A stretch of 64,000 nt of DNA from Niallia circulans NBRC 13626 (GCF_001591585.1 NZ_BCVE01000004.1:124001-188000); one strand, 5' to 3'. Numbered from the stretch's first letter, positions 18,409 to 27,971 are shown. Numbers and translations: made by a program. Notes: generated by a model from the letters alone, not told the origin.

Positions 18409-20094
18409 ATGACGTTTACTCAAGACTTCACCGCTGTTGGCGACAATTTAGCATTATCCGCGATAGTTGCCGTAATTCCAATCTTATATTTTTTTTGGGC
18501 ACTTGCCATCAAACGCATGAAGGGACATATGGCTGGAATTACAACCCTGCTTCTTGCTTTACTCCTTTCCGTAACCGCTTTCAATATGCCTATTGGAATG
18601 AGTATTATGTCTGCGAGCCAAGGCATTGTTTATGGCTTATTACCTATTGGCTGGATTATTGTCACGTCAGTGCTTTTATATAAATTAACAGTGAAAAGCG
18701 GACAATTTTCTATCATACGAAATTTTATTTTGTCTATTACAGAGGATCGTAGACTTCAAGCATTGCTTGTAGCTTTCTCATTTGGGGCATTTTTAGAAGG
18801 CGCTGCTGGCTTTGGAGCACCTGTTGCTATTTCTGCTGCTCTTTTAGCTGGATTAGGCTTTAATCCATTATATGCTGCAGGCATCTGTTTATTAGCTAAC
18901 ACGGCACCTGTTGCATTCGGAGCGATAGGTATCCCAATTACTGCTGTTGAGGGACCAACTGGTATTCCGGCTTTTGAAATATCTAAAATGGTTGGTCGAC
19001 AATTGCCTTTTATTTCCGTATTCATTCCGTTTTATCTTGTAATTATTATGGCGGGTTTTAAACGTGTATGGGAAGTACTTCCCGCTATTTTAGTATCAGG
19101 TATATCATTTGCACTTACACAATATTTATCTTCTAACTTCCTCGGACCTGAATTGCCTGATATTTTATCTGCGTTAGTTTCCTTATTTGCATTAGTTATT
19201 TTACTAAAGTTCTGGAAACCAAAAACAATTTTCCGATTTAAAGGTGAATTAGAAACAGCCGCTTCAGCTGAGATAAAAAAAGCTCCAGATCCTACATACT
19301 CTCCTGGTCAGATTTTTCATGCATGGTCTCCTTTTTTAGTATTAACTGCTTTCATTTCCCTTTGGGGGATACCTGTTATAAAAAATGCACTAACTGGCCA
19401 TTATGAAGGGACAAATTTTATTTTAAAAGGTATTAATGGGTTGGGGGAACGATTGACTTTTCTGCCAGAAGTTCCATTACTTAACAATAAAATTATTAAT
19501 GGCACTGGTGAAGCAGTTGCAGCTATTTTCAAATTAGAAGTGTTAGGAGCTGCCGGAACTGCCATTTTATTTTCTTGTATTGTAACAAAATATATTGCCC
19601 GCCTTTCTTGGAAAGATGTGTATGCTACAGCAAAGGAAACCCTTCACGAGTTAAAATTTCCAATTTTAACCATTTCGTCTGTAGTCGGTTTTGCCTATGT
19701 AACAAATGCCTCTGGTATGTCGACAACACTTGGAATGACCTTAGCTAAGACAGGAGCTTTATTTCCATTCTTTTCTCCCGTATTGGGTTGGCTTGGTGTA
19801 TTTATTACTGGTTCTGATACATCTGCCAATTTAATGTTTGGAAATCTGCAAAAAGTAACTTCATTGTCTGTTGGTATGGATCCTGTCCTTGCTATTGCAG
19901 CTAACTCAAGTGGAGGAGTTACAGGAAAAATGATTTCTCCACAATCTATCGCTGTAGCTTGTGCAGCTGTTGGTCTTGCTGGTAAAGAATCCGAGCTACT
20001 ACGCTTTACCTTAAAACATAGTGTATTCCTACTATTAATAGTATGTCTCATTACTTTCCTGCAACACAATGTACTTTCTTGGATGATCCCTTAA
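18409..20094 (+). CDS. lutP: L-lactate permease LutP (LctP family)
   Basis: A 561-residue integral membrane transporter of the lactate permease family, with about 12-14 hydrophobic segments throughout. Family motifs include LLVAFSFGAFLEGAAGFGAP (about 124-143), VAFGAIGIPITAVEGPTG, FITGSDTSANLMFGNLQ (about 465) and GGVTGKMISPQSIAVA (about 505). AAGGGGGCTG precedes the ATG. It probably imports L-lactate with protons for LutABC. The promoter, LutR palindrome and possible cre site lie in the 254 bases shared with lutR. A strong terminator follows. Confidence 0.95.
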   Translation: MTFTQDFTAVGDNLALSAIVAVIPILYFFWALAIKRMKGHMAGITTLLLALLLSVTAFNMPIGMSIMSASQGIVYGLLPIGWIIVTSVLLYKLTVKSGQFSIIRNFILSITEDRRLQALLVAFSFGAFLEGAAGFGAPVAISAALLAGLGFNPLYAAGICLLANTAPVAFGAIGIPITAVEGPTGIPAFEISKMVGRQLPFISVFIPFYLVIIMAGFKRVWEVLPAILVSGISFALTQYLSSNFLGPELPDILSALVSLFALVILLKFWKPKTIFRFKGELETAASAEIKKAPDPTYSPGQIFHAWSPFLVLTAFISLWGIPVIKNALTGHYEGTNFILKGINGLGERLTFLPEVPLLNNKIINGTGEAVAAIFKLEVLGAAGTAILFSCIVTKYIARLSWKDVYATAKETLHELKFPILTISSVVGFAYVTNASGMSTTLGMTLAKTGALFPFFSPVLGWLGVFITGSDTSANLMFGNLQKVTSLSVGMDPVLAIAANSSGGVTGKMISPQSIAVACAAVGLAGKESELLRFTLKHSVFLLLIVCLITFLQHNVLSWMIP

Positions 20095-20101
20095 AAAAAT
20101 T

Positions 20102-20143
20102 AAAAAGAAGAGCAGTCTCTTAGATGAAAATGCTCTTCTTTTT
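20102..20143. terminator. Bidirectional terminator between lutP and moeA
   Basis: AAAAAGAAGAGCA (20102-20114) pairs with TGCTCTTCTTTTT (20131-20143). The arms end in T-rich runs on both strands, serving the convergent lutP and moeA. Confidence 0.85.
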
Positions 20144-20148
20144 CCGAT

Positions 20149-21414
20149 CTACAATAATAATTGATTCTGAACCTCTTCCAACAGTATTACCTTTACTATA
20201 TCCCCACATTTGTATCCAGATTCCCCTCCTGGCAAAATTGTAAGCCCATTGGCAGATGCCAAACTACTAACAATATTTGATTTGTCCATACCGCTAGTCC
20301 GAGTTTCTATCTTTCCATTTACAATAGATACCCTACTTCTAATAAGTCGAGTAAAGGAATTGGCATCTGGGAAATTCTCTTTTAATACCGCGTCCACAAT
20401 AGGTAAGCGCGGGTTTTCTATAAATAAAAGGCTTTTTATGATCGGATTTGTAAATAACTCAAAACCAACATAGCAAGCAGATGGGTTCCCTGAAAGTCCA
20501 AATAATAATTTACCATTTAAATTCGCTACCGTAGTGACACTGCCAGGCCTCATTGCAATTTTATTAAAAAGAACTTCTGCTCCAAGCTTACGGTAAATTT
20601 CTGGCAATAAATCATAATCGCCAACTGAAACACCACCTGTTGTTATCAACATATCAACCGAATCTATTTTTTGGCGAATAGCTTCAAAACTTATTTCCAT
20701 GACATCTGGCAACTTGCCGAAATAGCGAGGAACCGCTCCTGCTCGTTCAATTTGTGCTAGTATCATATAGGCATTGCTGTTCCTTATTTTTCCTTCCTCC
20801 AGTTCCTCATGCACTTCCAATAATTCCGTTCCAGTTGCAAATAAACCTATAGTTGGTTTTTTGGCAACTGGAACTTGTTCTATACCAAATGTTGCTAAAA
20901 CCGCCACTACTCCTGGATTGATTTTAGTTCCTTTTTTTAATAAGACTTCCCCCTTTTTTACATCCTCTCCTTGAAAAGAGATATTTTCTCCTTTATGTAA
21001 CATATGATCTATTTTTATATATGTTTGGCCATTTTTTTTCCGCTCTACCGTCTTCTCAAGCATGATTACTGCATCGGCATCACGTGGTAACATGGCTCCT
21101 GTCATAATCCTGATTGCTTGGTACTCACCTATTTTTTTGGTCGAAACTTGCCCAGCACCAATTTCATCAATTATTTCAAACTCAACAGGCATTTCATATG
21201 ATGCTCCATTTGTATCCTTTGCTCGTAATGCAAATCCATCATAGCTGGAACGATTAAATTTAGGCACATCATGTATTGCCTTTATATCTTCACTTAAATA
21301 ACGGCCATTGCAATGATAGATTGAAACATATTCCTTTTCTCCTTCTCTCTTGTGTTCCATCACTCTGCTTATTGCCTCTTCTATTAGGATAGGAACTCTA
21401 TTTTCCACTGTCAT
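20149..21414 (-). CDS. moeA: Molybdopterin molybdenumtransferase MoeA
   Basis: A 421-residue enzyme that inserts molybdate into adenylylated molybdopterin. Motifs include VPKFNRSSYDGFALRAKD near residue 60, RIMTGAMLPRDADAVIMLE (about 106-124), the MoCF-fold GLFATGTEL, LITTGGVSVGDYDLLPEI (about 256-273), and MRPGSVTTVA with LFGLSGNPSACYVGFELF (about 310-327). The C-terminal domain IV is present. AAGGAGTGAAAG lies before the ATG at 21414. It is downstream of moaA on the same strand with a 103-base gap. No other moa or mob gene and no molybdoenzyme lies in the window. Confidence 0.95.
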   Translation of the reverse strand: MTVENRVPILIEEAISRVMEHKREGEKEYVSIYHCNGRYLSEDIKAIHDVPKFNRSSYDGFALRAKDTNGASYEMPVEFEIIDEIGAGQVSTKKIGEYQAIRIMTGAMLPRDADAVIMLEKTVERKKNGQTYIKIDHMLHKGENISFQGEDVKKGEVLLKKGTKINPGVVAVLATFGIEQVPVAKKPTIGLFATGTELLEVHEELEEGKIRNSNAYMILAQIERAGAVPRYFGKLPDVMEISFEAIRQKIDSVDMLITTGGVSVGDYDLLPEIYRKLGAEVLFNKIAMRPGSVTTVANLNGKLLFGLSGNPSACYVGFELFTNPIIKSLLFIENPRLPIVDAVLKENFPDANSFTRLIRSRVSIVNGKIETRTSGMDKSNIVSSLASANGLTILPGGESGYKCGDIVKVILLEEVQNQLLL

Positions 21415-21517
21415 CGACTTTCACTCCTTATTTCCATGAACCAAAAAGAATGATGTATATCCTTCCACCATTCCTCCAAATCTCTTCTGTTCATTTTGTC
21501 ATTTAATCTGCGGCATT

Positions 21518-22519
21518 CTATCCGCCTATATAAGACATTTCGACTTTTTTTCGCTGTTTTACTGTTTCTTCCGTTCTTTCATCGGAATAACGATCCCTTC
21601 TTTGTTCCCAAATGTTTTTTATAAAGCCTTCTAAAGCTGAATCATCTGCTCCTTCTCTAAGAAAATCACGAATATTATGGCCATTCCCATTAAAAAGACA
21701 GGTATACAGTTGGCCATTTGCAGAGAGCCGCGCTCTTGTACAGCTAGAGCAAAACGATTCGGAAACGGAGGTAATGAAGCCGACCAGCACATTTGCATCC
21801 TTATATTTATACTTTTTAGCTACTTCCCCAAAATAATCAGCCTCTACAGGCTCCAATTCAAAAGACTCTTGTAATTTCGCATATATTTCTTTTTTGGTAA
21901 TAACATCTTTCATTTTCCATCCGTTAGTACTGCCAACATCCATATATTCAATAAACCGAAGTTCTAGCTCATTTTCTTTACAGTAGGTTGCCATTGGAAT
22001 TATTTCAGAATCGTTCATTCCTTTTTTGATTACCATATTGATTTTTATACCTAAGCCAGCATTCTGGGCTGCCTCTATCCCTTTTTTTACGGGAGCAGCT
22101 CCTACATTGCGCCCATTCATCTGACCAAACAATTCATCATTTATACTATCTAAACTAATATTTACGCGCTTAAGACCAGCCTCCTTTAAATCATGGGCAT
22201 ATTTAGGAAGAAAGATTCCATTTGTTGTCAATGCAATATCCTCTAGACCTTCCAGTCGAATAAGCCTGTCAACTAGCACTGGCAAATCCTTGCGTAACAA
22301 TGGTTCTCCACCAGTTAAGCGAATCTTCTCGACTCCCAATTCTACAAATATCTTGGCAATTCTTTCTATCTCATCATAAGTTAATAATTCACTTGGAGGA
22401 AGAAAGGGATAATCTGGACCAAATATTTCTTTCGGCATGCAGTATTGACACCTTAAATTGCAGCGGTCAATCACACTAATGCGCAAATCTCTTAATGGAC
22501 GATTTAAAAGATCCTTCAT
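21518..22519 (-). CDS. moaA: GTP 3',8-cyclase MoaA (radical SAM)
   Basis: MoaA carries out the first step of molybdenum cofactor synthesis, converting GTP to the cyclic dehydro-GTP used by MoaC. The 333-residue protein has the radical-SAM cluster motif [10 protein letters not shown] (about residues 20-29), [15 protein letters not shown] (SAM binding), and the C-terminal second cluster [19 protein letters not shown] (about 257-275). It ends in YIGG, where the double glycine typical of MoaA is preserved. The start at 22519 is preceded by AAGGAAGTGAG. The frame is complete. Confidence 0.96.
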   Translation of the reverse strand: MKDLLNRPLRDLRISVIDRCNLRCQYCMPKEIFGPDYPFLPPSELLTYDEIERIAKIFVELGVEKIRLTGGEPLLRKDLPVLVDRLIRLEGLEDIALTTNGIFLPKYAHDLKEAGLKRVNISLDSINDELFGQMNGRNVGAAPVKKGIEAAQNAGLGIKINMVIKKGMNDSEIIPMATYCKENELELRFIEYMDVGSTNGWKMKDVITKKEIYAKLQESFELEPVEADYFGEVAKKYKYKDANVLVGFITSVSESFCSSCTRARLSANGQLYTCLFNGNGHNIRDFLREGADDSALEGFIKNIWEQRRDRYSDERTEETVKQRKKVEMSYIGG

Positions 22520-22611
22520 ATCATTCTCACTTCCTTTTCCTATACATTCACCAAAATTCCACTTTTATATTTTTATCATACCATTTTTCATAATATACAG
22601 TATATTAAAAA

Positions 22612-22639
22612 CAAAGAAAAAAAGAAGGTTTCCCTTCTT
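22612..22639 (-). terminator. Terminator after yitW
   Basis: AAGAAGG (22622-22628), a four-base loop and CCTTCTT (22633-22639) are followed on the minus strand by a T-rich run. It lies 14 bases after the yitW stop. Confidence 0.75.
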
Positions 22640-22652
22640 CTTCACTCCCTGT

Positions 22653-22961
22653 TTATCGTACACCTAAGGCAATTTTTGCATATCTGGACATTCTATCTTT
22701 TGTCCAAGCTGGCGACCAAACGATATTTACTTCTGTGTCTTTAACTTCTGGAATATCTGTTAAAGCTGCTTTTACTTGATCCACAATAACGCCTGCAAGT
22801 GGACATCCCATTGCTGTTAGCGTCATGGTTACAACCAATAATCCATCTTCATTCAGCTCTAAGTCATAAACTAATCCTAAGTTTACAATATCAATTCCAA
22901 GCTCTGGATCGATAACAAGCTCTAGTGCACCCATTATACTGTCTTTTAATTCTTCATTCAT
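22653..22961 (-). CDS. yitW: MIP18/PaaD-family (DUF59) protein YitW
   Basis: A 102-residue cytosolic protein of the DUF59 family, members of which assist iron-sulfur cluster assembly (SufT-like). The family motifs VIDPELGIDIVNLGLVYDLE (about 15-34), the conserved cysteine in TAMGCPLAGVIVDQV (about 50-64) and IVWSPAWTKDRMS are present. It matches B. subtilis YitW and lies in the same yitW-yitV-yitU order. A role in cluster maturation is inferred from the family; it is next to the radical-SAM moaA, but a terminator separates them. Confidence 0.88.
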   Translation of the reverse strand: MNEELKDSIMGALELVIDPELGIDIVNLGLVYDLELNEDGLLVVTMTLTAMGCPLAGVIVDQVKAALTDIPEVKDTEVNIVWSPAWTKDRMSRYAKIALGVR

Positions 22962-23081
22962 TCAAAGGCACCCCTTATTTTTATTTATGGTAAAACGTAT
23001 TTAAATATCTTCTAAAAAAGGAAGCTTTATCTTTATAGTTACACTATAACAAATAATTATGATTTGAAAAAAGGATTTGAA

Positions 23082-23870
23082 TCACGCTTTAATTAATCCT
23101 TCTGCTAAATGTTTCTCAAACCATTCCACCGTTTTCAGCATGGCTCTTCTGCTTACTTTATGGCCAGTATTATCTTCAGAAAGATATGTTAGGCGATCTG
23201 GCGCATCTTTATATAAAGGTTTTATATGCTCATAAAATTGGTGGGAATAAGCATAAGGTACAACTTCATCTTTTTTGCCATGCCAGAACATAAGAGGACG
23301 TTTTTGTAATTTTTCTGGTGCCTTACTAAGGTCCAATTCCTCTAACTGTTTAATTAAATCTTCTATTTCATGATCACTTAGCGGCAGCTCATAGCCCCTT
23401 TTCTTCACTTCTGAAATGGTATAATGGGCAAATTTCTCATAATATGGCATTCCCATTAAGCTTACTGCCGTATTAATCCAAGGATACTTTCTTAATGCAC
23501 CTAATGTAACGATTCCCCCCATACTTGTTCCTACGATCCCAATATATTGATCATCGATTAGCTCTTTGTCGCTGAAATAATCTTTTATCACTTCTATTTC
23601 CTCAATCGTCTTCATCACGATATTCCAAAAATGCATGTTTAATTCCATCGCTGATAATCCTTGGTCTCGCTCTCCATGATACAAACAATCAGGCAATACA
23701 ACACGAAATCCCTTCTCTGCTAAATGATAAGCAAAATGAAGATTGTGTTCCTTTGCACTAGTGAAGCCATGGGTAAATTGAATATATGGTCGTTTTTGAT
23801 CATAGTGGTCTTTTTTTACAATATGCAGTACAGGTATTTCCTCTATATGTAATTTTTCAACCAAAATCAT
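23082..23870 (-). CDS. yitV: Alpha/beta hydrolase (esterase) YitV
   Basis: A 262-residue serine hydrolase, probably cytosolic since no signal peptide is seen. The oxyanion region YIQFTHGFTSAKEHNL (about 30-45), the nucleophile serine in IGIVGTSMGGIVTLGAL (about 110-126), MFWHGKKDEVVPY with the acid residue (about 196) and the catalytic histidine in NTGHKVSRRAM (about 236) are visible. It corresponds to B. subtilis YitV by sequence and by its neighbours yitW and yitU. The substrate is unknown. The ATG at 23870 follows GGAGGGGCGAGCG. About 120 bases separate it from yitW. Confidence 0.88.
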   Translation of the reverse strand: MILVEKLHIEEIPVLHIVKKDHYDQKRPYIQFTHGFTSAKEHNLHFAYHLAEKGFRVVLPDCLYHGERDQGLSAMELNMHFWNIVMKTIEEIEVIKDYFSDKELIDDQYIGIVGTSMGGIVTLGALRKYPWINTAVSLMGMPYYEKFAHYTISEVKKRGYELPLSDHEIEDLIKQLEELDLSKAPEKLQKRPLMFWHGKKDEVVPYAYSHQFYEHIKPLYKDAPDRLTYLSEDNTGHKVSRRAMLKTVEWFEKHLAEGLIKA

Positions 23871-24190
23871 CGCTCGCCCCTCCTTTTTGGAAAAAATAAA
23901 TGATTCATGTAAAATAAAGTAAAACTTCCTCTTTGATGATTTGTGAAACCAATCGGACTTTAAGGACAGTTATTTCCCTCTAATCAAGCCATAAGCGTAA
24001 AGAATAGAAAGGAAATTTATCTCTATCATTGATTTTACATAACTTAACATAAGTGAAAGTAGAATTAACGAATAAAGTGTAATAATATTTTATATGTATA
24101 AGTAAGTGTAACATGAAGTGGCTTTTTTTTCGAAAATTACGCCCCTTAAAGCTAGAATAAAATTACTATATTGACACTAAAGGAGACACT
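23871..24190. other. Divergent gap between yitV and yitU
   Basis: No gene was seen. The TTGACA at about 24171 lies too near the yitU start to be its promoter. No other element is convincing. Confidence 0.4.
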
Positions 24191-25009
24191 ATGACAGAAA
24201 AACATCTAATTGCCTTAGACCTTGACGGAACGTTATTAAAAGACGATAAAACCATTTCTCCTCTTACCAAAAAAGTTATCCAAAAAGCAATGGAGGATGG
24301 TCATGAAGTAATGATTGCAACAGGGAGACCCTTCCGCGCAAGTGAAGCGATCTATCATGAATTAAATTTACATACTCCTATCGTTAACTTTAATGGAGCT
24401 TTTATTCATCATCCTAAGGATACCAAATGGGGCTTTTATCATTCTCCCCTTGATATACAAACAGCAAGGGATATTGTCGCTGCATGCAATGATTATTCTT
24501 TTCACAATATTATTGCGGAAGTAATGGATGAGGTTTATTATCATTATCATGATGAGAAATTGATTGACATTTTTTCATTAGGAAATCCCAAAGTAACTGT
24601 CGGAAATTTATTGGAATTTTTAGAAGCAGCACCTACTTCTATTCTTATTCATGCGGAGGAAGAACATGTTGCAGCCATTCGCAAGCATTTATCTGAGGTT
24701 CATGCCGATCTAATTGAACATCGCCGTTGGGCAGATCCTTTTCATGTGATCGAAATTGTTAAGTTAGGAATAAATAAAGCGATTGGCTTACAAAAAGTTT
24801 CTGATTACTATCAAATCCCACAAAGAAATATTATCGCATTCGGCGATGAAGACAATGATTTTGAAATGATTGAGTATGCTGGAAAAGGTGTCGCTATGGG
24901 AAATGCGATTGAGGAACTAAAGACCCTTGCTAAGGATGTTACTTTATCCAATGAAGAAGACGGAATTGCTGTATATTTAAACGAAGTTTTAAATCTTCGT
25001 GTTCTCTAA
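24191..25009 (+). CDS. yitU: HAD-superfamily (Cof-type) phosphatase YitU
   Basis: A 272-residue HAD type IIB phosphatase. Motif I is LIALDLDGTLLKDDKT (residues 6-21) with both catalytic aspartates. Motif II is MIATGRPFRAS, the motif III lysine is in KLGINKAIGL (about 195), and motif IV is IIAFGDEDNDFEMIEYAG (about 215-232) with its metal-binding aspartates. The inserted C2 cap lies between motifs II and III. B. subtilis YitU and related enzymes hydrolyse small phosphorylated metabolites, including the flavin precursor; the substrate here is unproven. AAAGGAGACACT precedes the ATG. Confidence 0.9.
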   Translation: MTEKHLIALDLDGTLLKDDKTISPLTKKVIQKAMEDGHEVMIATGRPFRASEAIYHELNLHTPIVNFNGAFIHHPKDTKWGFYHSPLDIQTARDIVAACNDYSFHNIIAEVMDEVYYHYHDEKLIDIFSLGNPKVTVGNLLEFLEAAPTSILIHAEEEHVAAIRKHLSEVHADLIEHRRWADPFHVIEIVKLGINKAIGLQKVSDYYQIPQRNIIAFGDEDNDFEMIEYAGKGVAMGNAIEELKTLAKDVTLSNEEDGIAVYLNEVLNLRVL

Positions 25010-25144
25010 AGCTGGTTATCATTACCGTCTTTAAAGACTAAAATTACGTCCATACTATAAGCGAAACGGTCACTACTGTTTCCGGGAAAATCAATGCTTC
25101 TTTTGTCTTTCCAATTATACTCTAACACTCGGAGGGATCATTCA

Positions 25145-25297
25145 ATGGGAAAACGAAATAAATCGAAACGCTTCGTACAACAAGGAGTAGATTCTGTATC
25201 CAAGCATTCCGAACGTATCCCTTATCATATGACATATGCTGAAGCCGAGAGCTATAAAATGTCAAATGAAAGACAGTCTCATGGAGGATTAGAATAA
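25145..25297 (+). CDS. Small polar protein of unknown function
   Basis: A 50-residue protein starting MGKRNKSKRFVQQG, with YHMTYAEAESYKMSNE and ending SHGGLE. The ATG at 25145 has CGGAGGG eight bases before it; the longer in-frame start at 25094 lacks a ribosome site. It is rich in lysine, arginine, serine and glutamate, with no membrane segment, resembling in composition the small spore or DNA-associated proteins of Bacillus. I do not recognise the family. Its TAA is immediately followed by the ATG of the next small gene, so they form a two-gene unit. Confidence 0.7.
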   Translation: MGKRNKSKRFVQQGVDSVSKHSERIPYHMTYAEAESYKMSNERQSHGGLE

Positions 25298-25483
25298 ATG
25301 GGAAATAGACTTTTTCAAGAAGCCAGACAAGCAGTTGAAGCAGCTAAATATGGGAATGGGAATGATGGCTTAGTGGATAAAGCAAAGAATGCGATAAGCT
25401 CTGCTTACGCAAATACCACAACAGCCGAACAACACCAATTAGCTGCATTACAAAAAGAGCTAGAGCAAATTCAGACACACTAA
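25298..25483 (+). CDS. Small DUF3813-like protein
   Basis: A 61-residue protein, MGNRLFQEARQAVEAA and on, rich in alanine, glutamine and glutamate, predicted to be two amphipathic helices joined by a Gly/Asn turn (YGNGNDG). It resembles the DUF3813 family of Bacillaceae (from memory). The start directly abuts the stop of the preceding gene, and its ribosome site GGAGG lies within that gene's last codons, indicating translational coupling. Function unknown. Confidence 0.7.
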   Translation: MGNRLFQEARQAVEAAKYGNGNDGLVDKAKNAISSAYANTTTAEQHQLAALQKELEQIQTH

Positions 25484-25491
25484 TAAAAAAT

Positions 25492-25568
25492 GCAGTCCAA
25501 GAAGGAAGCCTCCATAAGCGCTAGAAAAACAAATGCTTGGGAGAAGGGCCTTTTATGGGCTGCTTTTT
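25492..25568 (+). terminator. Possible terminator of the small-gene pair
   Basis: GCAGTCC (25492-25498) can pair with GGGCTGC (25557-25563), followed by TTTTTATT. The loop is long and has only weak inner pairing. Confidence 0.35.
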
Positions 25569-25612
25569 ATTACGGAAAGTATAAACCGGAGTACCATTTG
25601 TTTTTATTCCCC

Positions 25613-25975
25613 TTACGAAAATGTTTCTAACACTACGGAATATGGCTCTTTTCCTTCTTCAGAAAAAAATAAAATGATTGTTCCATTCGTCGGTAAATCT
25701 TTTTCCTCTAAATGAATTTTCAGCAAGAATTGCTTATTACTAACTTGTAATTTCTGGTTTGCGATGAATTCATTGTGACCATCTTCGACAGAATAAAAAA
25801 TAGTCCCTGTCGTAATTGCTTTTCCTTTCACAAGATAATTCCCTTTTGTACCACTAACAGTTACATCTTCTATCTTGACTTGCTCTTTCCCTGAGTTTGC
25901 TGCTGCTGTTATGGTTAGAAACGGCAGGAAGCTGCTAATTAACATGCATAAGAATACGACAGTCGCTTTTTTCAA
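25613..25975 (-). CDS. Secreted protein of unknown function
   Basis: A 120-residue protein starting with TTG at 25975 (AAAGGAGGAAC upstream). It opens with a typical signal peptide: basic KK, a hydrophobic stretch VVFLCMLISSFLPFLTI, then ITAAANSG, where signal peptidase I would cut near AAA-N. The mature part, about 95 residues, is beta-rich with VTVSGTKGNYLVKGKA and ends SVVLETFS; the fold may be an Ig-like or beta-sandwich domain. The longer start at 26092 was rejected, since it would overlap yitT. It lies 13 bases after yitT and may be co-transcribed. Not recognised. Confidence 0.7.
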   Translation of the reverse strand: MKKATVVFLCMLISSFLPFLTITAAANSGKEQVKIEDVTVSGTKGNYLVKGKAITTGTIFYSVEDGHNEFIANQKLQVSNKQFLLKIHLEEKDLPTNGTIILFFSEEGKEPYSVVLETFS

Positions 25976-25988
25976 TATAGTTCCTCCT

Positions 25989-26813
25989 TTAAGCTTTTCT
26001 AAAGAAACCGAGTACGGCTGTTGTTTGCACAACATTTGTAAATGCTTGTGGATCCACTTCTTTAATGATCCGTTCGATATCAAATAACTCATAACGAGTC
26101 ACGACAATCATTAGCATTTCCTTTGGCTCATTGGAAAATGCTCCTCTTGCTGGCAAAATCGTAATTCCTCTTACTAATTTTTCATGGATTGCTACTTTTA
26201 GCTCAGCTGTTTTCTTCGTAATAATCATCACCGTTAATTTTTGATGGGCTGTATGTATCGTATCAATCACTTTGGTTGCTGCATATAGATTCACAAGCGT
26301 ATATAACGCTTTTTCCCATCCGAACATAGCACCAGCTGTGATAATAATAGCTCCATTTAGAATAAAGAAATACGTACCGACAGGCTTATCCTGCATACGT
26401 GAAAGAATCATGGCGATGATGTCCATGCCACCCGTTGAGGCCCCCCACTTTAACGTTAATCCAACCCCCACAGCCGCAATGACACCGCCAAAAACTGCAT
26501 TTAACAAAATATCATGAGAATAGCTTGTTTCCGGAATGATTTCCATAAACAAAGACATAAAAGCAACACTTAAAAAACTAAAAAAGGTAAATGATTTTCC
26601 GACTTTAATCCAACCAACTATTGCGATTGGAACATTAAGGATAAATAGTAAAACCCCTGTAGAAATAGGCGTTATTTTGGATATAAGCTGAGCCACTCCC
26701 GCAAAACCACTGGCATATACATCAGCAGGTATCAAGAAAAAATTCATAGCAATCGCATTTAATAGTGCCCCAAAGATAACAACGATTAATTTTTTTGTTA
26801 ATAACCAATACAT
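25989..26813 (-). CDS. yitT: YitT-family membrane protein
   Basis: A 274-residue protein with five or six membrane helices (residues 1-165) containing FFLIPADVYASGFAGVAQL and LTLKWGASTGGMDIIAMIL. A cytosolic C-terminal DUF2179 domain follows (about 190-270), with LTVMIITKKTAELKVAIHEK and RGITILPARGAFSN. It matches B. subtilis YitT by sequence and by its divergent partner yitS. The transport or other role of this family is not established. A second paralogue is at 52521-53360. Confidence 0.9.
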   Translation of the reverse strand: MYWLLTKKLIVVIFGALLNAIAMNFFLIPADVYASGFAGVAQLISKITPISTGVLLFILNVPIAIVGWIKVGKSFTFFSFLSVAFMSLFMEIIPETSYSHDILLNAVFGGVIAAVGVGLTLKWGASTGGMDIIAMILSRMQDKPVGTYFFILNGAIIITAGAMFGWEKALYTLVNLYAATKVIDTIHTAHQKLTVMIITKKTAELKVAIHEKLVRGITILPARGAFSNEPKEMLMIVVTRYELFDIERIIKEVDPQAFTNVVQTTAVLGFFRKA

Positions 26814-26910
26814 AAGTGTCCTCCAATACGATATATAGTAATTTTTACTATTTTTACTTTAACTATTCAATTGTTTTTTCTCTAAAAGTTTTATAAACTA
26901 CAAATAAGTA

Positions 26911-26935
26911 TGCCTTGTTTTCAAAAAACAAGGCA
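26911..26935. other. Strong hairpin in the yitT/yitS divergent gap
   Basis: TGCCTTGTTTT (26911-26921) pairs perfectly with AAAACAAGGCA (26925-26935) around CAA. It looks like a terminator stem, but it lies between two divergent start codons and is followed only by TTTTC on the plus strand. It might act in the leader of yitS or as an operator. Confidence 0.45.
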
Positions 26936-27014
26936 TTTTCAAAGAGATTATCGTTATTTATCATAACCGTACTCCAATAACCATATGTTTTTATAAAAAA
27001 AAGAAAGAAGTGGA

Positions 27015-27881
27015 ATGAATATGACTTTTAAAATCCTAGCAGATAGTGCGAGTGATTTACCTCTATCCTATTATGAGAAGAACGAGGTTACACTATTACC
27101 GCTAAAGGTTAACTTAGACGGTAAAGAATACGAGGATTTAAAAACGATTGAACCAGCCACTGTTTATAATGCCATACGCAGTGGACAAGTTCCAAAAACA
27201 TCACAAGTGTCGCCAGCTTTATTTAAAGATGTTTTTACAACATTGGCTCAAAATAAAGAAAAAGGTATTTATATTGCTTTTTCTTCGCAATTATCTGGAA
27301 CATACCAAACAGCAGTAATGATTTCAGAACAAGTAAAGGAGGAATATCCCGACTTTGCTTTAACCATTATTGATAGCAAATGTGCATCATTAGGTGCTGG
27401 TTTAGTTGTTCAAGAAGCAGTGAAACTCCGCGATCAAGGTAAAGACGTAAGTGAAATTATACCACGACTCCAATTCATATGCGAGCATATGGAGCACTTA
27501 TTTACTGTCGAAGATCTAGAATATTTAGCAAAAGGCGGACGTGTTTCGAAGGCCTCTGCGTTCCTTGGTGGATTACTAAATATAAAACCTTTATTACATG
27601 TTGAAGACGGGAAATTGGTTCCTCTTGAAAAAATTCGCGGCAAAAAGAAACTCCTGCGCAGAATGATTGACCTAATAGCAGAACGAGGAGATAAGCTGGA
27701 TCAACAAGTGTTCGCGATCAGTCACGCAGATGATGAAGCAACAGCTGCGGAAGTAAAAGAAATGATTATGGAAAAATTCCAGCCAAAAGAAGTATTCATT
27801 TCCTCTATCGGTGCATCTGTAGGCTCGCACACTGGTGCTGGAACAATCGCTATTTTCTTCTTAAATAAGCTACCTGAATAA
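27015..27881 (+). CDS. yitS: DegV-family fatty-acid-binding protein YitS
   Basis: A 288-residue DegV protein. Family members bind fatty acids and some (FakB) present them to a kinase for phosphorylation. The N-terminal half has ILADSASDLPLSYYE (about 6-20) and SQVSPALF. The C-terminal half has FTVEDLEYLAKGGRVSKASA (about 163-182) and ends IGASVGSHTGAGTIAIFFL (about 265-283), containing the conserved Gly-rich SHTGAG motif. ATGs at 27015 and 27021 are both possible. The gene is divergent from yitT, as in B. subtilis. Confidence 0.9.
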   Translation: MNMTFKILADSASDLPLSYYEKNEVTLLPLKVNLDGKEYEDLKTIEPATVYNAIRSGQVPKTSQVSPALFKDVFTTLAQNKEKGIYIAFSSQLSGTYQTAVMISEQVKEEYPDFALTIIDSKCASLGAGLVVQEAVKLRDQGKDVSEIIPRLQFICEHMEHLFTVEDLEYLAKGGRVSKASAFLGGLLNIKPLLHVEDGKLVPLEKIRGKKKLLRRMIDLIAERGDKLDQQVFAISHADDEATAAEVKEMIMEKFQPKEVFISSIGASVGSHTGAGTIAIFFLNKLPE

Positions 27882-27971
27882 GCACGGTAAAAAGTATAAA
27901 ATTTACTTCTTTCACTCATACTAACAATGTTCTAACTGAACAAAAGCTGACGTTGAAAGGAGTATTTTTTT

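Noticed and set aside
24171-24176. TTGACA hexamer before yitU
   Set aside because: Only 15 bases from the start codon, so it cannot serve as a -35 for that gene.
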